Part shown: piece after piece, positions 25,366 to 34,605 of the stretch
Position numbering within the stretch: position 1 is the stretch's first letter
Layout: every line of letters starts with the position of its first letter
NCBI GenBank assembly: GCA_002411545.1
Contig: DHTG01000054.1
Location: forward strand, 1-39,032
Reading direction: 5' to 3'
Length of the DNA: 39,032 nucleotides
Origin: Bacteroidales bacterium UBA5266
GTDB taxonomy: Bacteria; Bacteroidota; Bacteroidia; Bacteroidales; WCHB1-69
Notes under the pieces: model-generated
Told to the model about the DNA's origin: nothing
The model's database searches: none
Seen by the model: the letters and a program-made list of their open reading frames with translations, nothing else
Program-made: the position numbers and the translations under genes

Positions 25366-26973
25366 ATGGGAGCAACAAATTGTCCGGAAACTCCCCGGCA
25401 GAGAATGATTTCAATGATGTATTTAGTGCTTACGGCTATGTTGGCATTGAATGTATCTAAAGATATTTTGGATGCTTTTATTGTTGTAAATGAGACTATG
25501 GAAACAACCAATGTTAATTTTGCAACGAAAGTAGACCAAAGTTATGCCATGTTCGCACTTCAATTGGAAAATGAAAAGGAAAAAGTTACTCCATTTTATA
25601 ATAAAGCCATGAAAGTAAAAGAGGCTTCCGATGAAATGGTTAAGTATCTTGAACAAATAAAAAAAGAACTTTTCATGAAAGTTGATAAATTGTCTGAAGC
25701 TGAAGTTAAAGGAAAATCTTTAAAAGACATGGATGCTAAAGATAATTATGATGTCCCAACAGAATATTTCATTGGTCAAACCGGTTCCGGAAAAGCCAAA
25801 GAAATGAAAAATAAAATCGAGGCATATAAAAAGAACTTAATCGGTATTGTAAACAACGAAAATTTTCCTAAAATTCTCGAAAAAGCACTCATTACTGACG
25901 GAGATTATCGCAATGCTTCCGGTGATAAGGAAACCTGGGAACAACATAATTTTGAACGTTTGGTAGCGGCAGCTTGCTATACTATTTTAAATAAATTAAT
26001 AGGTGAAGTTAAGAATACGGAATATGCTACCGTTAGTTTTCTTTATTCCGCTATTGATGCAGGTAGCTTTAAATTTGACAACGTGAGTGCAAAGGTTATT
26101 CCCAATAGCCGTGTGGTTTTCTCCGGCGATAGCTATGAAGCTGACATTATCGTAGCTGCTATTGATTCAAGACAAAATCCTTCCATTTATTGGACTCCAG
26201 GTCGTGATTCCGTTAGTGAAAATGATCTTGACAAACTTCAATTAGTAGAAGGTGAAGCTGGTATAGTACACTTAAAAATACCTACCGGTGGCATTGGCGA
26301 TCAACGATACGCCGGACTTATCAAATTAAAAACAGCCGAAGGAGATAAATACTATCCATTTAGCGATGCATATACCGTAACAAAACCATCGGTTGCTATT
26401 GCCGCTGAAAAAATGAATGTGTTTTATGCAGGAATTCCTAATCCAGTTACCATTGCTGCTCCGGTAGCACCTGAAAAATTACGCATATCATGGGGAGGAT
26501 TAACTCCGAAACAACTCGGTGGTGGAAAATATGAAGTAGTTCCTAGCACTAAATTGATTGGACAAAGAGTTACTATTTCAGTATCTGCAGATTTAGGAAC
26601 TGGAAAAACTCAAAGTATGGGAAAACAAGAATTTAGAGTAAAAGGTGTGCCAAATCCCGTAGCTTATATTGGATCAAATATTGGTTCGGGAAAAGTTACC
26701 AAAAACCAATTAATGAGTAATCCTTTCTTAACCGCTAAAATGGAAAATTTCGACTTCTCATTGGCATGGAGAGTAACATCATACAAGGTAACTGTTGTTC
26801 AAAACGGCCGTGAAGTATCCAGTAGAACTAATCAAGGAGCTCAATTTTCAAGTCAATTGCAAGGGGCCATACGGTCTGCTAGAGCCGGAACATCTTTTGA
26901 ATTTTCTGAAATTAAAGCATCCAGTATTGCCGGTGCAAAAAACTTAGAAACCATTGTTGTACGTATACGATAA
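25366..26973 (+). CDS. gldM: T9SS motor/periplasmic shaft protein GldM/PorM
   Basis: 535 residues. The N-terminus MGATNCPETPRQRMISMMYL is characteristic of the family and leads into one membrane helix (about 14-36). A mostly helical first periplasmic domain (about 40-225) is followed by three beta-rich domains, giving the D1-D4 layout of GldM. It dimerises, crosses the periplasm and passes torque from the GldL ring to the GldK/GldN ring. The gap to gldN is 44 bases. No unusual insertion was noticed. Confidence 0.96.
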   Translation: MGATNCPETPRQRMISMMYLVLTAMLALNVSKDILDAFIVVNETMETTNVNFATKVDQSYAMFALQLENEKEKVTPFYNKAMKVKEASDEMVKYLEQIKKELFMKVDKLSEAEVKGKSLKDMDAKDNYDVPTEYFIGQTGSGKAKEMKNKIEAYKKNLIGIVNNENFPKILEKALITDGDYRNASGDKETWEQHNFERLVAAACYTILNKLIGEVKNTEYATVSFLYSAIDAGSFKFDNVSAKVIPNSRVVFSGDSYEADIIVAAIDSRQNPSIYWTPGRDSVSENDLDKLQLVEGEAGIVHLKIPTGGIGDQRYAGLIKLKTAEGDKYYPFSDAYTVTKPSVAIAAEKMNVFYAGIPNPVTIAAPVAPEKLRISWGGLTPKQLGGGKYEVVPSTKLIGQRVTISVSADLGTGKTQSMGKQEFRVKGVPNPVAYIGSNIGSGKVTKNQLMSNPFLTAKMENFDFSLAWRVTSYKVTVVQNGREVSSRTNQGAQFSSQLQGAIRSARAGTSFEFSEIKASSIAGAKNLETIVVRIR

Positions 26974-27017
26974 TCATAACGATATTATCAAAGTATTCAT
27001 ATTAAATATTTACGGAT

Positions 27018-28130
27018 ATGAAAAATTTAGGATTAATAATAGCCATTTCGATAGTTTGCTCTTCAAATGTAACATGGGCTCAAACTATTGATAGCGAAAA
27101 TAAACAATCAGGGGTATTTGAATCGCCGGGTGCCATTCGTAAACCTATAGACGGAGCCTATGAAAAACACATTACACCGAATAATAAACCGGTTCCTCTA
27201 CAGCCTATTAACGAAGAATATGTAATGTATGCAACTTTAATATGGCGAGTTATTGATTTAAAAGAAAAATTCAATTTACCACTTTATTTCCCTACTGAAC
27301 CCAAAGGTAATTGGAAAAGCTTATCCCAAACTGTCTGGGACGCTGTAGACTCAAGTGAAAATAATCCTATGCCTGTTCGTATTTATTCAACAGAATACTT
27401 CGATGTTCCTTTATCCAATGAAGAATTCAGAGGTAAATTTAGTATTGAACCAAGAATTCAACAAATTTGGCTAACGGATGAGTTTGGAATGCAAGTCTTT
27501 GATGAAGAAACCGGCGAACCTATTTCTATTGGAGACACTACTATTATGCAATACGCCGATCCCAAAGACATCATGCAGTATGACATTAAAGAGCAATATT
27601 TTGTTGACAACCAACGTTCAATGCTTGATGTTCGCATTTTAGGCATTTGTCCCATTCTATTAAAAGGAGGTACTGATATGTTAGAAGATATGGGATTCTC
27701 TGAAGAAGAAGCAGCTCCACCGGCTGCTGCTGAAGATGAGTTTTTCGAAGATGAATTTGCGGACGAACTTACAGATGAATTCGCAGATGACGAATTTGCT
27801 GCAGAACCTAAAGAAGAATATCAAGCTCCCGAAGAATTGCCTGAAATGTCACCGCAGAAATTAGCTCCTATCGGTTGGTTATATTACCCTGAATTCAGAC
27901 CTGTTATGGCTAAAACAGAAGTTTTTAATGCTCATAATAATGCCCAAAGAAGAACCTATGACGATATCTTCTTACAAAGACATTTCTCTAGCTTTATCAG
28001 AGCAGAAGAAAACGTCTATGACAACCGAGAAATTTTCTTTTATATTGTCAACGGCCTTGATCAAATTCTTGAAGCTGAAAGAATAAAAAATAAAATATTC
28101 GCCTTTGAACAAGAAATGTGGGAATATTAA
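27018..28130 (+). CDS. gldN: T9SS ring protein GldN/PorN with acidic insertion
   Basis: 370 residues. A signal peptide ends near VTWAQ (residue 22). The family blocks R(K)PID, YVMYATLIWRVIDLKEKFN, NQRSMLDVRILGICPI and APIGWLYYPEFRPVM are present, followed by YDDIFLQRHFSSFI near the end. GldN partners GldK in the periplasmic ring. Between ILGICPILLK (about 207-216) and SPQKLAPIGWLYY (about 278-290) lies an acidic stretch of about 60 residues with a short repeat of the type DEFxDEFADEL; it is probably an exposed, flexible loop. It ends the operon, and a terminator follows 25 bases later. Confidence 0.95.
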   Translation: MKNLGLIIAISIVCSSNVTWAQTIDSENKQSGVFESPGAIRKPIDGAYEKHITPNNKPVPLQPINEEYVMYATLIWRVIDLKEKFNLPLYFPTEPKGNWKSLSQTVWDAVDSSENNPMPVRIYSTEYFDVPLSNEEFRGKFSIEPRIQQIWLTDEFGMQVFDEETGEPISIGDTTIMQYADPKDIMQYDIKEQYFVDNQRSMLDVRILGICPILLKGGTDMLEDMGFSEEEAAPPAAAEDEFFEDEFADELTDEFADDEFAAEPKEEYQAPEELPEMSPQKLAPIGWLYYPEFRPVMAKTEVFNAHNNAQRRTYDDIFLQRHFSSFIRAEENVYDNREIFFYIVNGLDQILEAERIKNKIFAFEQEMWEY

Positions 28131-28155
28131 TCATAAAATCGAATATCAATAAGAT

Positions 28156-28183
28156 AAGGCTACTCGTAAAGTAGCCTTTTTTT
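28156..28183 (+). terminator. Intrinsic terminator of the T9SS operon
   Basis: The 9-bp stem AAGGCTACT / AGTAGCCTT with a 5-base loop CGTAA is followed by a T-run. It ends the T9SS operon before recG, whose start lies 13 bases after the T-run. Confidence 0.9.
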
Positions 28184-28196
28184 ATAAAAAAAAGCG

Positions 28197-30308
28197 ATGA
28201 ATTCTATCTTTAATACTCAAATTCAATACTTAAAAGGAGTCGGGGCCAAAAGAGCTGAAATCCTCAGAAATGAGGTATCTATACATACTTTACATGATTT
28301 ATTAGTATATTATCCGTATAAACACATAGATAAATCGAAATTTTATAAAATAAATGAAATATTTAATAATCAAAATTCTTACATACAATTAAAAGGGACT
28401 ATTAGTGACATTCAAATTGTTGGTATGAATAGAGCCCGACGTTTAATAGCTACATTCAAAGATGATACCGGCGTAATGGAATTGGTATGGTTCAATGGAA
28501 TTAAATACTTAGAAAATAAAATACAAGTTAATAAAAAATACATTGTTTTTGGTAAACCTACTCGCTTTTCTCAAACCTATCATATCTCACATCCTGAAAT
28601 AACAAGCATGGATGATTATGAAGACATGCAACATTTGGCTATCCCCTTTCGACCGTTTTACAATACCAGTGATAAAATGAAGAAAAATGGACTTGATAGC
28701 AAAGGTATTGAAAAGCTTTGTTTTCAACTATTATCATCTTATAATCCTCAAATCGAAGAGAATCTACCGGAATACATCATACAACAATACAAATTTATCG
28801 ATAGAAAGTCTGCTTTATATAACATTCATTTTCCACAAAACATGGAAATGCTACACAAAGCCCAAACCAGACTTAAATTTGAAGAAATGTTTTTTATACA
28901 AACTCATCTTTTACATTCTAAAATAACAAATGCCAGTAAAAGCAAAGGATTTATCTTAGCAAAAGTGGGCAACCATTTCAATCAGTTTTATGCTAATCAT
29001 TTGCCCTTTGAATTAACCAAAGCACAAAAGCGTGTTATCAAAGAAATTCGTTCCGACTTTATCTCGGGAAAACAAATGAACCGATTACTTCAGGGAGATG
29101 TGGGAAGCGGAAAAACCATTGTTTCATTATTAATAATGCTGATTGCCATTGACAACGGCTTTCAATGCTGCTTAATGGCTCCTACGGAAATATTAGCCAA
29201 TCAACATTTCGAAAGCATTACTTCTTTATTAAAAGAAATGGACATCCCCATTGAATTATTAACCGGTACTACCAAAGCAAGTAAACGAAAAGAAATATTA
29301 AAAAATCTGAAAGAAAACAAGGTCCCCATCCTTATAGGAACCCATGCCTTGATCGAAGACAATGTTATTTTCAATAAATTAGGTCTTGTAGTGATTGATG
29401 AACAACATCGGTTCGGGGTGGAACAAAGAGCTAAACTATGGAAGAAAAATCATTGTCCACCTCATGTATTAGTCATGACAGCTACTCCCATACCACGCAC
29501 CTTAGCTATGACGATTTACGGAGATTTAGACATATCCTTGATTGATGAATTACCAAAAGGCAGAAAATCAATACAAACCTATCATTATAACTTGCATCAA
29601 AAGGACAAACTAATTGTTTTCTTAAAAAAACAAATAGCCTTAAAGAGACAGATATACGTAGTATTTCCACTCATCCAAGAGTCAGAATCCTTAGATTTAA
29701 GAAATTTAATGGAAGGTTATGAGTTATATAAAATAGACTTTCCCCCACCCCATTACAAAATTGGCTATTTACATGGGAAAATGCCCACAGGGGAAAAAGA
29801 AAGGGAAATGCAAAATTTTATTAAAGGCGAAACGAATATATTATTGGCAACAACTGTCATTGAAGTAGGTGTTAATATACCTAACGCCAGTGTGATGCTT
29901 ATTGAAAATGCAGAACGTTTCGGACTCTCTCAATTGCACCAACTCAGGGGACGTGTAGGTAGAGGAGCTGAACAATCTTATTGCATCTTACTAAGCGGTA
30001 ATAAATTAACCAATGAAAGCAAAAAAAGAATTCAAGTGATGTTACAAACCAATGATGGTTTTGAAATCGCTAATTATGACTTACGATTACGCGGACCCGG
30101 TGATATGGGAGGGACAAAACAAAGTGGTCTGTTAGAATTTAAATTGATTGATATTATTAAAGATGAAAAAATGATTAGCTTTTGTCGTGAGGTTGCATCG
30201 AATATATTAGCCAAGGACCCTATGCTTACACAAAAGGAACATCTATGTATCAAAAGCCATTTACATTATTTATATCAAAAAACTAACATGTATTATAAAA
30301 TCAGTTAA
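28197..30308 (+). CDS. recG: ATP-dependent DNA helicase RecG
   Basis: 703 residues, normal for the family. The N-terminal wedge/OB domain (about 60-160) includes KGVGAKRAEILR at the start. Helicase motifs follow: Walker A GDVGSGKT at about 300-307, DEQHR at about 399-403, TATPIPRTLAM, and QLRGRVGRG in motif VI. The C-terminal TRG region is present. It remodels stalled forks and Holliday junctions. The only start that gives the full wedge domain is ATG at 28197. A short overlap-free gap of 2 bases leads to the dus gene. Confidence 0.97.
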   Translation: MNSIFNTQIQYLKGVGAKRAEILRNEVSIHTLHDLLVYYPYKHIDKSKFYKINEIFNNQNSYIQLKGTISDIQIVGMNRARRLIATFKDDTGVMELVWFNGIKYLENKIQVNKKYIVFGKPTRFSQTYHISHPEITSMDDYEDMQHLAIPFRPFYNTSDKMKKNGLDSKGIEKLCFQLLSSYNPQIEENLPEYIIQQYKFIDRKSALYNIHFPQNMEMLHKAQTRLKFEEMFFIQTHLLHSKITNASKSKGFILAKVGNHFNQFYANHLPFELTKAQKRVIKEIRSDFISGKQMNRLLQGDVGSGKTIVSLLIMLIAIDNGFQCCLMAPTEILANQHFESITSLLKEMDIPIELLTGTTKASKRKEILKNLKENKVPILIGTHALIEDNVIFNKLGLVVIDEQHRFGVEQRAKLWKKNHCPPHVLVMTATPIPRTLAMTIYGDLDISLIDELPKGRKSIQTYHYNLHQKDKLIVFLKKQIALKRQIYVVFPLIQESESLDLRNLMEGYELYKIDFPPPHYKIGYLHGKMPTGEKEREMQNFIKGETNILLATTVIEVGVNIPNASVMLIENAERFGLSQLHQLRGRVGRGAEQSYCILLSGNKLTNESKKRIQVMLQTNDGFEIANYDLRLRGPGDMGGTKQSGLLEFKLIDIIKDEKMISFCREVASNILAKDPMLTQKEHLCIKSHLHYLYQKTNMYYKIS

Positions 30309-30310
30309 AA

Positions 30311-31285
30311 ATGCTGAGTACACATTCAATATTTGCAAAGACTCCATTGTTTTTAGCCCCTATGGACGACATCACCGATGTAGCCTTCCGCACCATATGC
30401 AAAGAATTAGGCGCTGATGTTACTATAAGTGAATTTGTAGCCTCCGATGCACTTATCCGTGATGTTGAAAAAACAAAACGAAAACTTAAATCATCGCCCA
30501 TTGAAAACTTCTTCGGCATTCAACTGTTCGGAAACAATAAACATAGCCTATGTGAAGCCGCTAAAATCATCGAAACGTATCATCCCGACTTCATCGATGT
30601 GAATTGGGGCTGTCCTGCTAAAAAAATCGCCGGAAAAGGGTCCGGTTCGGGTATGTTACAAAACATACCTTTGCTTATTGATATAACAAAAGATATTGTT
30701 AAAACTGTAAATACACCTGTGAGTGTAAAAACCCGTATAGGATATGATACAGCCGATTACAGCATAGTAGATTTATGCGAACGATTACAAGATATCGGCA
30801 TACAAGCCATTACCCTACATGGACGCACAAAAAAACAAATGTTTAAAGGAAATGCCGACTGGACTTTAATAGGCCAAGTGAAAGCAAACCCTCGAATTCA
30901 TATACCCATCATTGGAAATGGAGACATCACTTCGGCAGAAAAAGCCTTGGAAATGAAGTTAAAACACAATGTCGACGGGATTATGATAGGACGTGCGGCT
31001 ATTGGAAATCCTTGGATATTTAAAGCATGTAAATCTCTCTTACATCATGAAGAATCTTTCACGGAACCCTCCCCTACTGATCGCATCGACGTATGTATCA
31101 AACACTTTTTACTTTCTATCGAACACAAAGGAAATGTCAGCGGATTGTTGGAAATGCGGAAACATTATAAGGCATATTTGAAAGGATTGGCACACATAAA
31201 ATCCGAACGCATTAAACTTTTAACCCTAAACAATGTTAATGAAGTATTAGAAATGCTTAACCGAATCAAATCTTATTATGCATAA
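30311..31285 (+). CDS. tRNA-dihydrouridine synthase
   Basis: 324 residues with a TIM-barrel and the Dus signatures: APMDDITDVAFR at 16-27, the catalytic cysteine C101 in NWGCPAKK, VSVKTRIGYD, LHGRTKKQMFKGNADW and GNGDI followed by GIMIGRAAIGNPWIF for FMN binding. It reduces uridines in the tRNA D-loop using NADPH. The NWGCPAKK form and length are closest to the DusB-like group, but the target position cannot be told from sequence. Its 3' end overlaps the acyltransferase gene by 8 bases. Confidence 0.93.
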   Translation: MLSTHSIFAKTPLFLAPMDDITDVAFRTICKELGADVTISEFVASDALIRDVEKTKRKLKSSPIENFFGIQLFGNNKHSLCEAAKIIETYHPDFIDVNWGCPAKKIAGKGSGSGMLQNIPLLIDITKDIVKTVNTPVSVKTRIGYDTADYSIVDLCERLQDIGIQAITLHGRTKKQMFKGNADWTLIGQVKANPRIHIPIIGNGDITSAEKALEMKLKHNVDGIMIGRAAIGNPWIFKACKSLLHHEESFTEPSPTDRIDVCIKHFLLSIEHKGNVSGLLEMRKHYKAYLKGLAHIKSERIKLLTLNNVNEVLEMLNRIKSYYA

Positions 31286-32117
31286 AGAAACTGATATCCA
31301 AGCACCCCTTATCGATGTTGAAAAGGTGATGTATGAGAAAAATAAATCCTTATACAGAATACTGCCCCGCTTTTTTATTAATTACATCCGTCGCGTAATT
31401 CACGAAAAAGAATTAAACAACTATTTACTAAACGATCCAACAACCAAAGGCTTTGATTTTGCTGAAAAAATTATTGATTATTTCAATGTTACCTATTCTG
31501 TTGCCAATGAAGAAAACATTCCCAAAACAGGCAACTATATCGTTGTTGGCAATCATCCACTGGGAGGATTCGACGGTTTAATAGTTACCAATTTATTACA
31601 TAAACATCGCAACGATATTTTGGTTACAAGCAATGATTTACTCATGAATATTCCTAACTTACATGAATTATTCATCCCCATTAATACCGTAGGAACAAAT
31701 ACTACCGATTTAGCGAGAAGAATTGAAGTAGCATTTAAACAAGAAAATGTCATTTTGTTTTTTCCGGCCGGATTGTGTTCCCGAAGAATCAAAGGCGAAA
31801 TTGTAGATTTAGTCTGGAAAAAAACATTTGTCACAAAAGCAAAAGCCTATCAAAGAGACATTATCCCTATTTATTTTGAAGGAAGAAATTCAAATTTCTT
31901 TTATAATCTCTCAGCTATTCGCAAGAAATTAGGGATTAAATTGAATATTGAAATGATGTATTTAGTAGATGAACTCTTTAAACATAAAAACAAACATTTT
32001 CGTTTAGTTGTAGGGAAACCAATTTCATATAAAAGTTTAAATCCAAATAAAACAGATTTTGAACTTGCACAAGAAATTAAAAAAAATGTTTATGCATTAA
32101 AACAATATTTATATTGA
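31278..32117 (+). CDS. glsA: GlsA-like O-acyltransferase (PlsC superfamily)
   Basis: 279 residues. The acyltransferase motif is GNHPLGGFDG at 91-100, an H-x5-D form (H93, D99) instead of the usual H-x4-D, which is the form I associate with Bacteroidota GlsA-type proteins. The second block FFPAGLCSRR at 161-170 replaces the usual PEGTRS. One hydrophobic stretch could associate it with the membrane. In Bacteroides, GlsA adds the second, ester-linked acyl chain to an N-acyl glycine made by GlsB. The next gene is a GlsB-like GNAT protein, which supports that role and argues against a general lysophosphatidate acyltransferase. The amino acid used is not determined. Confidence 0.75.
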   Translation: MHKETDIQAPLIDVEKVMYEKNKSLYRILPRFFINYIRRVIHEKELNNYLLNDPTTKGFDFAEKIIDYFNVTYSVANEENIPKTGNYIVVGNHPLGGFDGLIVTNLLHKHRNDILVTSNDLLMNIPNLHELFIPINTVGTNTTDLARRIEVAFKQENVILFFPAGLCSRRIKGEIVDLVWKKTFVTKAKAYQRDIIPIYFEGRNSNFFYNLSAIRKKLGIKLNIEMMYLVDELFKHKNKHFRLVVGKPISYKSLNPNKTDFELAQEIKKNVYALKQYLY

Positions 32118-32153
32118 TTTTTTTTTTATTATTGCAGATATATTTAGAAGGAA

Positions 32154-33116
32154 ATGGAACCAATCATTAAAGAAATAAAAAGAAAGCTAATTAAATCAGA
32201 ATTAACAGAAAACAAATTAATATGTGCAACCAATTACGGAGGCAACTTCATATATTCCATAAATTATCATTCTGCTCCTAATACTATGTTAGAGTTGGGA
32301 AGACTCCGGGAATTAGCCTTCAGGGATGCAGGTGGTGGCACCGGAAAATCAGTAGATATCGATGAATATGATACCTGTGAAAAACCCTTTCAACAATTAT
32401 TAGTGTGGGATCCTAAAGACAGAGAAATTGTTAGCAGTTATCGCTATTTATTTGGGAAAGACATAAAAATCGATCAATTTGGCATTCACAGTCCAACGGC
32501 TAAATTATTTAAATTTTCAGATGATTTCATTCAGAATTACCTCCCCTATTCCATTGAATTAGGTCGCTCGTTTGTACAACCTAAATATCAAGTTTCGCGC
32601 ACCAGAAAAGGGCTGTTTGCCCTTGACAATATATGGGATGGATTAGGGGCTATTTTGTATCAACATCCTGAAATTAAATACGTATATGGAAAAATGACCA
32701 TGTATAAAAACTACAATCCTTTAGCTCGAGATCTGATATTATATTTTTTAAACAAACATTTCTCTCCTAAAGAAAAGCTCATGGAAGCATACCAACCGCT
32801 GCAATATTATCACAACATAGAGATGTTAGCCCCTGTTTTTCCGCACAAGGATTTTTTTGATGACTACAAAATTTTGGTAAGCGAAATTGCAAAACTCAAT
32901 TGCAGAATACCTCCTTTGGTCAACATATACATGAAAGTCGCCTCAACGATGCAATGTTTTGGCACTTCCGATAATGAATCTTTCGGCGAAACAGAAGAAA
33001 CCGTTATTCTTATCAAAATAGAAGATATCTACAAAGAAAAAATCGACCGACATATAAAACCCAGTTCATTAAAAAAACTAAATGATTATAAAAACATCCT
33101 CTTTCGTAAAAAGTAG
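32154..33116 (+). CDS. glsB: GlsB-like amino acid N-acyltransferase (GNAT, OlsB-related)
   Basis: 320 residues of the hemolysin/OlsB type of GNAT proteins (Acetyltransf_5 family). Blocks seen are LGRLRELAFRDAGGGTGKS at 48-66, QLLVWDPKDREIVSSYRY at 81-98, ELGRSFVQPKYQ at 135-146 and GLGAIL. Members transfer an acyl chain from acyl-ACP to the amino group of glycine, ornithine or similar. In Bacteroides thetaiotaomicron GlsB makes the first step of glycine lipid synthesis. Here it follows the O-acyltransferase after 36 bases. Its last 35 bases overlap the start of engB in another frame. Confidence 0.78.
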   Translation: MEPIIKEIKRKLIKSELTENKLICATNYGGNFIYSINYHSAPNTMLELGRLRELAFRDAGGGTGKSVDIDEYDTCEKPFQQLLVWDPKDREIVSSYRYLFGKDIKIDQFGIHSPTAKLFKFSDDFIQNYLPYSIELGRSFVQPKYQVSRTRKGLFALDNIWDGLGAILYQHPEIKYVYGKMTMYKNYNPLARDLILYFLNKHFSPKEKLMEAYQPLQYYHNIEMLAPVFPHKDFFDDYKILVSEIAKLNCRIPPLVNIYMKVASTMQCFGTSDNESFGETEETVILIKIEDIYKEKIDRHIKPSSLKKLNDYKNILFRKK

Positions 33117-33690
33117 TGCTCATTGGCAACAATGCCCTAAATCAACTTTTCCCGAATATGCATTTATTGGACGCTCTAACGTGGGGAAATCTTCCTTTAT
33201 CAACATGCTGACCGGACGTAAAACCCTGGCTAAAACTTCTTCTAAACCCGGAAAAACTCAACTTATCAATCATTATTTAATTAACGAAAATTGGTATTTG
33301 GTCGATTTGCCCGGTTATGGCTATACGAGAACATCAAAATCCTTACGGATTCAATGGAATCAAATGACAATTGAATACATACAAAATCGACAAAACCTTG
33401 CCTATTTGTGTGTATTGATAGACGCTCGTTTAGCCCCTCAAAAAATCGACATCGCTTTTATAGAAACCTTGGGAGAACGCAATATCCCTTTTGTACTTAT
33501 CTTTACAAAATCCGACAAACAAAGCCTCCTTAAAACCATGAAAAATGTTGACTCTTTTCTGACTATACTGAAAGAACAATGGGAGGAGCTACCCTTTTAT
33601 TTTATCACATCAGCCGTAACAGCCAAAGGCAAAGAGGACGTTTTATCGTTTATTGAAAAAACAAATAAGGAATTTAAACATATACTTTAA
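33082..33690 (+). CDS. engB: Ribosome biogenesis GTPase EngB (YihA/YsxC)
   Basis: 202 residues of the TrmE-Era-EngA-YihA group. G1 is GRSNVGKSS at 30-38; the G2 threonine region KTSSKPGKTQ lies at 51-60; G3 is DLPGYG at 75-80; G4 is TKSDK near residue 139; G5 is TSAV. It acts in late large-subunit assembly. The start at 33082 overlaps the previous gene by 35 bases and is chosen because MIIKTSSFVKSSAHWQQCPK is the usual N-terminus in Bacteroidota. Confidence 0.95.
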   Translation: MIIKTSSFVKSSAHWQQCPKSTFPEYAFIGRSNVGKSSFINMLTGRKTLAKTSSKPGKTQLINHYLINENWYLVDLPGYGYTRTSKSLRIQWNQMTIEYIQNRQNLAYLCVLIDARLAPQKIDIAFIETLGERNIPFVLIFTKSDKQSLLKTMKNVDSFLTILKEQWEELPFYFITSAVTAKGKEDVLSFIEKTNKEFKHIL

Positions 33691-33717
33691 TTGCTATCTA
33701 AAAAAATAGTATCTTTG
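33691..33717 (+). promoter_or_regulatory. Candidate promoter for rplY
   Basis: TTG at 33691-33693 and TATCTTTG at 33710-33717 lie just downstream of engB and upstream of rplY, with 16 bases between. The leader is about 45 bases long. Confidence 0.55.
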
Positions 33718-33767
33718 CATTCTTAAAAAATAAATTACAATTTTTATTTAATTAAATACTTATCAGA

Positions 33768-34376
33768 ATGAAATCAGTATCTATTAGCGGTTCTTTAAGA
33801 GAGAACGTAGGGAAAAAAGATGCAAAGTCACAAAGAGCAAAAGGGTTAATTCCGGCTGTTCTTTACGGTAACAAACAACAAAAACACCTGTTGATTGATG
33901 AAAAAGCCATCAATCCTTTAATCTATACCCCGGAAGTTAAATATGTTGAATTGACAGTAGGCGAAGAAACTCATAAAGCCATAATCCAAGAACTTCAATT
34001 TCATCCGGTGAGCGATAAATTATTACATGTTGATTTTCTAGAAATATTAGATAATAAACCCATTATCATTGAAATACCTATTTTAGTAGAAGGAAGCTCT
34101 CCCGGTGTACTTCAAGGAGGAAAATTATCCAAGAAAGCAAGAAAAATCAAAGTAAAAGGTTTATTGGAACACATTCCTGAGAACATTAAATTAAACATCA
34201 GCAAATTAAACATTTTAGACAGCATTAAAGTAGAAGATGTAAAAGTGGATAATATTGATATCGTTGAAATCCCATCCAAAGTATTGGTTTCTGTACTATC
34301 CTCTCGAAGTGTAGAGGTTTCTGAAGAATCAGCAGAAGGAACTGCTGATCAAAAAGAATCAGAAACAAAAGAATAA
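33768..34376 (+). CDS. rplY: 50S ribosomal protein L25 (CTC type)
   Basis: 202 residues. The N-terminal L25 fold begins MKSVSISGSLRENVGKKDAK with LIPAVLYG near residue 29, binding 5S rRNA. The C-terminal CTC beta domain occupies about 95-180, and a Ser/Glu-rich tail ends in ESETKE. This long form is the general stress-protein type seen in Bacteroidota. It has its own promoter and terminator. pth often follows rplY in Bacteroidota but is not here; instead a tRNA lies on the other strand. Confidence 0.94.
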   Translation: MKSVSISGSLRENVGKKDAKSQRAKGLIPAVLYGNKQQKHLLIDEKAINPLIYTPEVKYVELTVGEETHKAIIQELQFHPVSDKLLHVDFLEILDNKPIIIEIPILVEGSSPGVLQGGKLSKKARKIKVKGLLEHIPENIKLNISKLNILDSIKVEDVKVDNIDIVEIPSKVLVSVLSSRSVEVSEESAEGTADQKESETKE

Positions 34377-34380
34377 AGAT

Positions 34381-34408
34381 AAGGGCGCTCAAAGCCCTTT
34401 TTTTTTTT
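34381..34408 (+). terminator. Intrinsic terminator of rplY
   Basis: The stem AAGGGC / GCCCTT with a 7-base loop is followed by about ten T. It begins 4 bases after the rplY stop. Confidence 0.85.
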
Positions 34409-34453
34409 ACCATTTAGTTTGCATTGAAAACGTATATTATGTCGTTTTTATTT

Positions 34454-34465
34454 GGGTGTACACCC
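34454..34465. repeat. Perfect 12-bp palindrome
   Basis: GGGTGTACACCC is a perfect palindrome in the intergenic sequence between the rplY terminator and the tRNA-Pro terminator. It is GC-rich against an AT-rich background. No gene start is close, so an operator function is only speculative. Confidence 0.5.
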
Positions 34466-34571
34466 GGACAAATGGATTCTTTGTCATTTTCAGCCAATAT
34501 TTTTAGATAGAACAACATAAACATATGGGTGAAAATTTTAGCATAAAAAAATAAATTATATATGGAAATTA

Positions 34572-34600
34572 TAAAAAAAAGGGCTAACAAAAAGCCCTTT
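34572..34600 (-). terminator. Intrinsic terminator of tRNA-Pro
   Basis: On the minus strand AAAGGGCT-TTTTGTT-AGCCCTTT is followed by a T-run. It starts 6 bases after the tRNA 3' end. Confidence 0.85.
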
Positions 34601-34605
34601 AAAAG

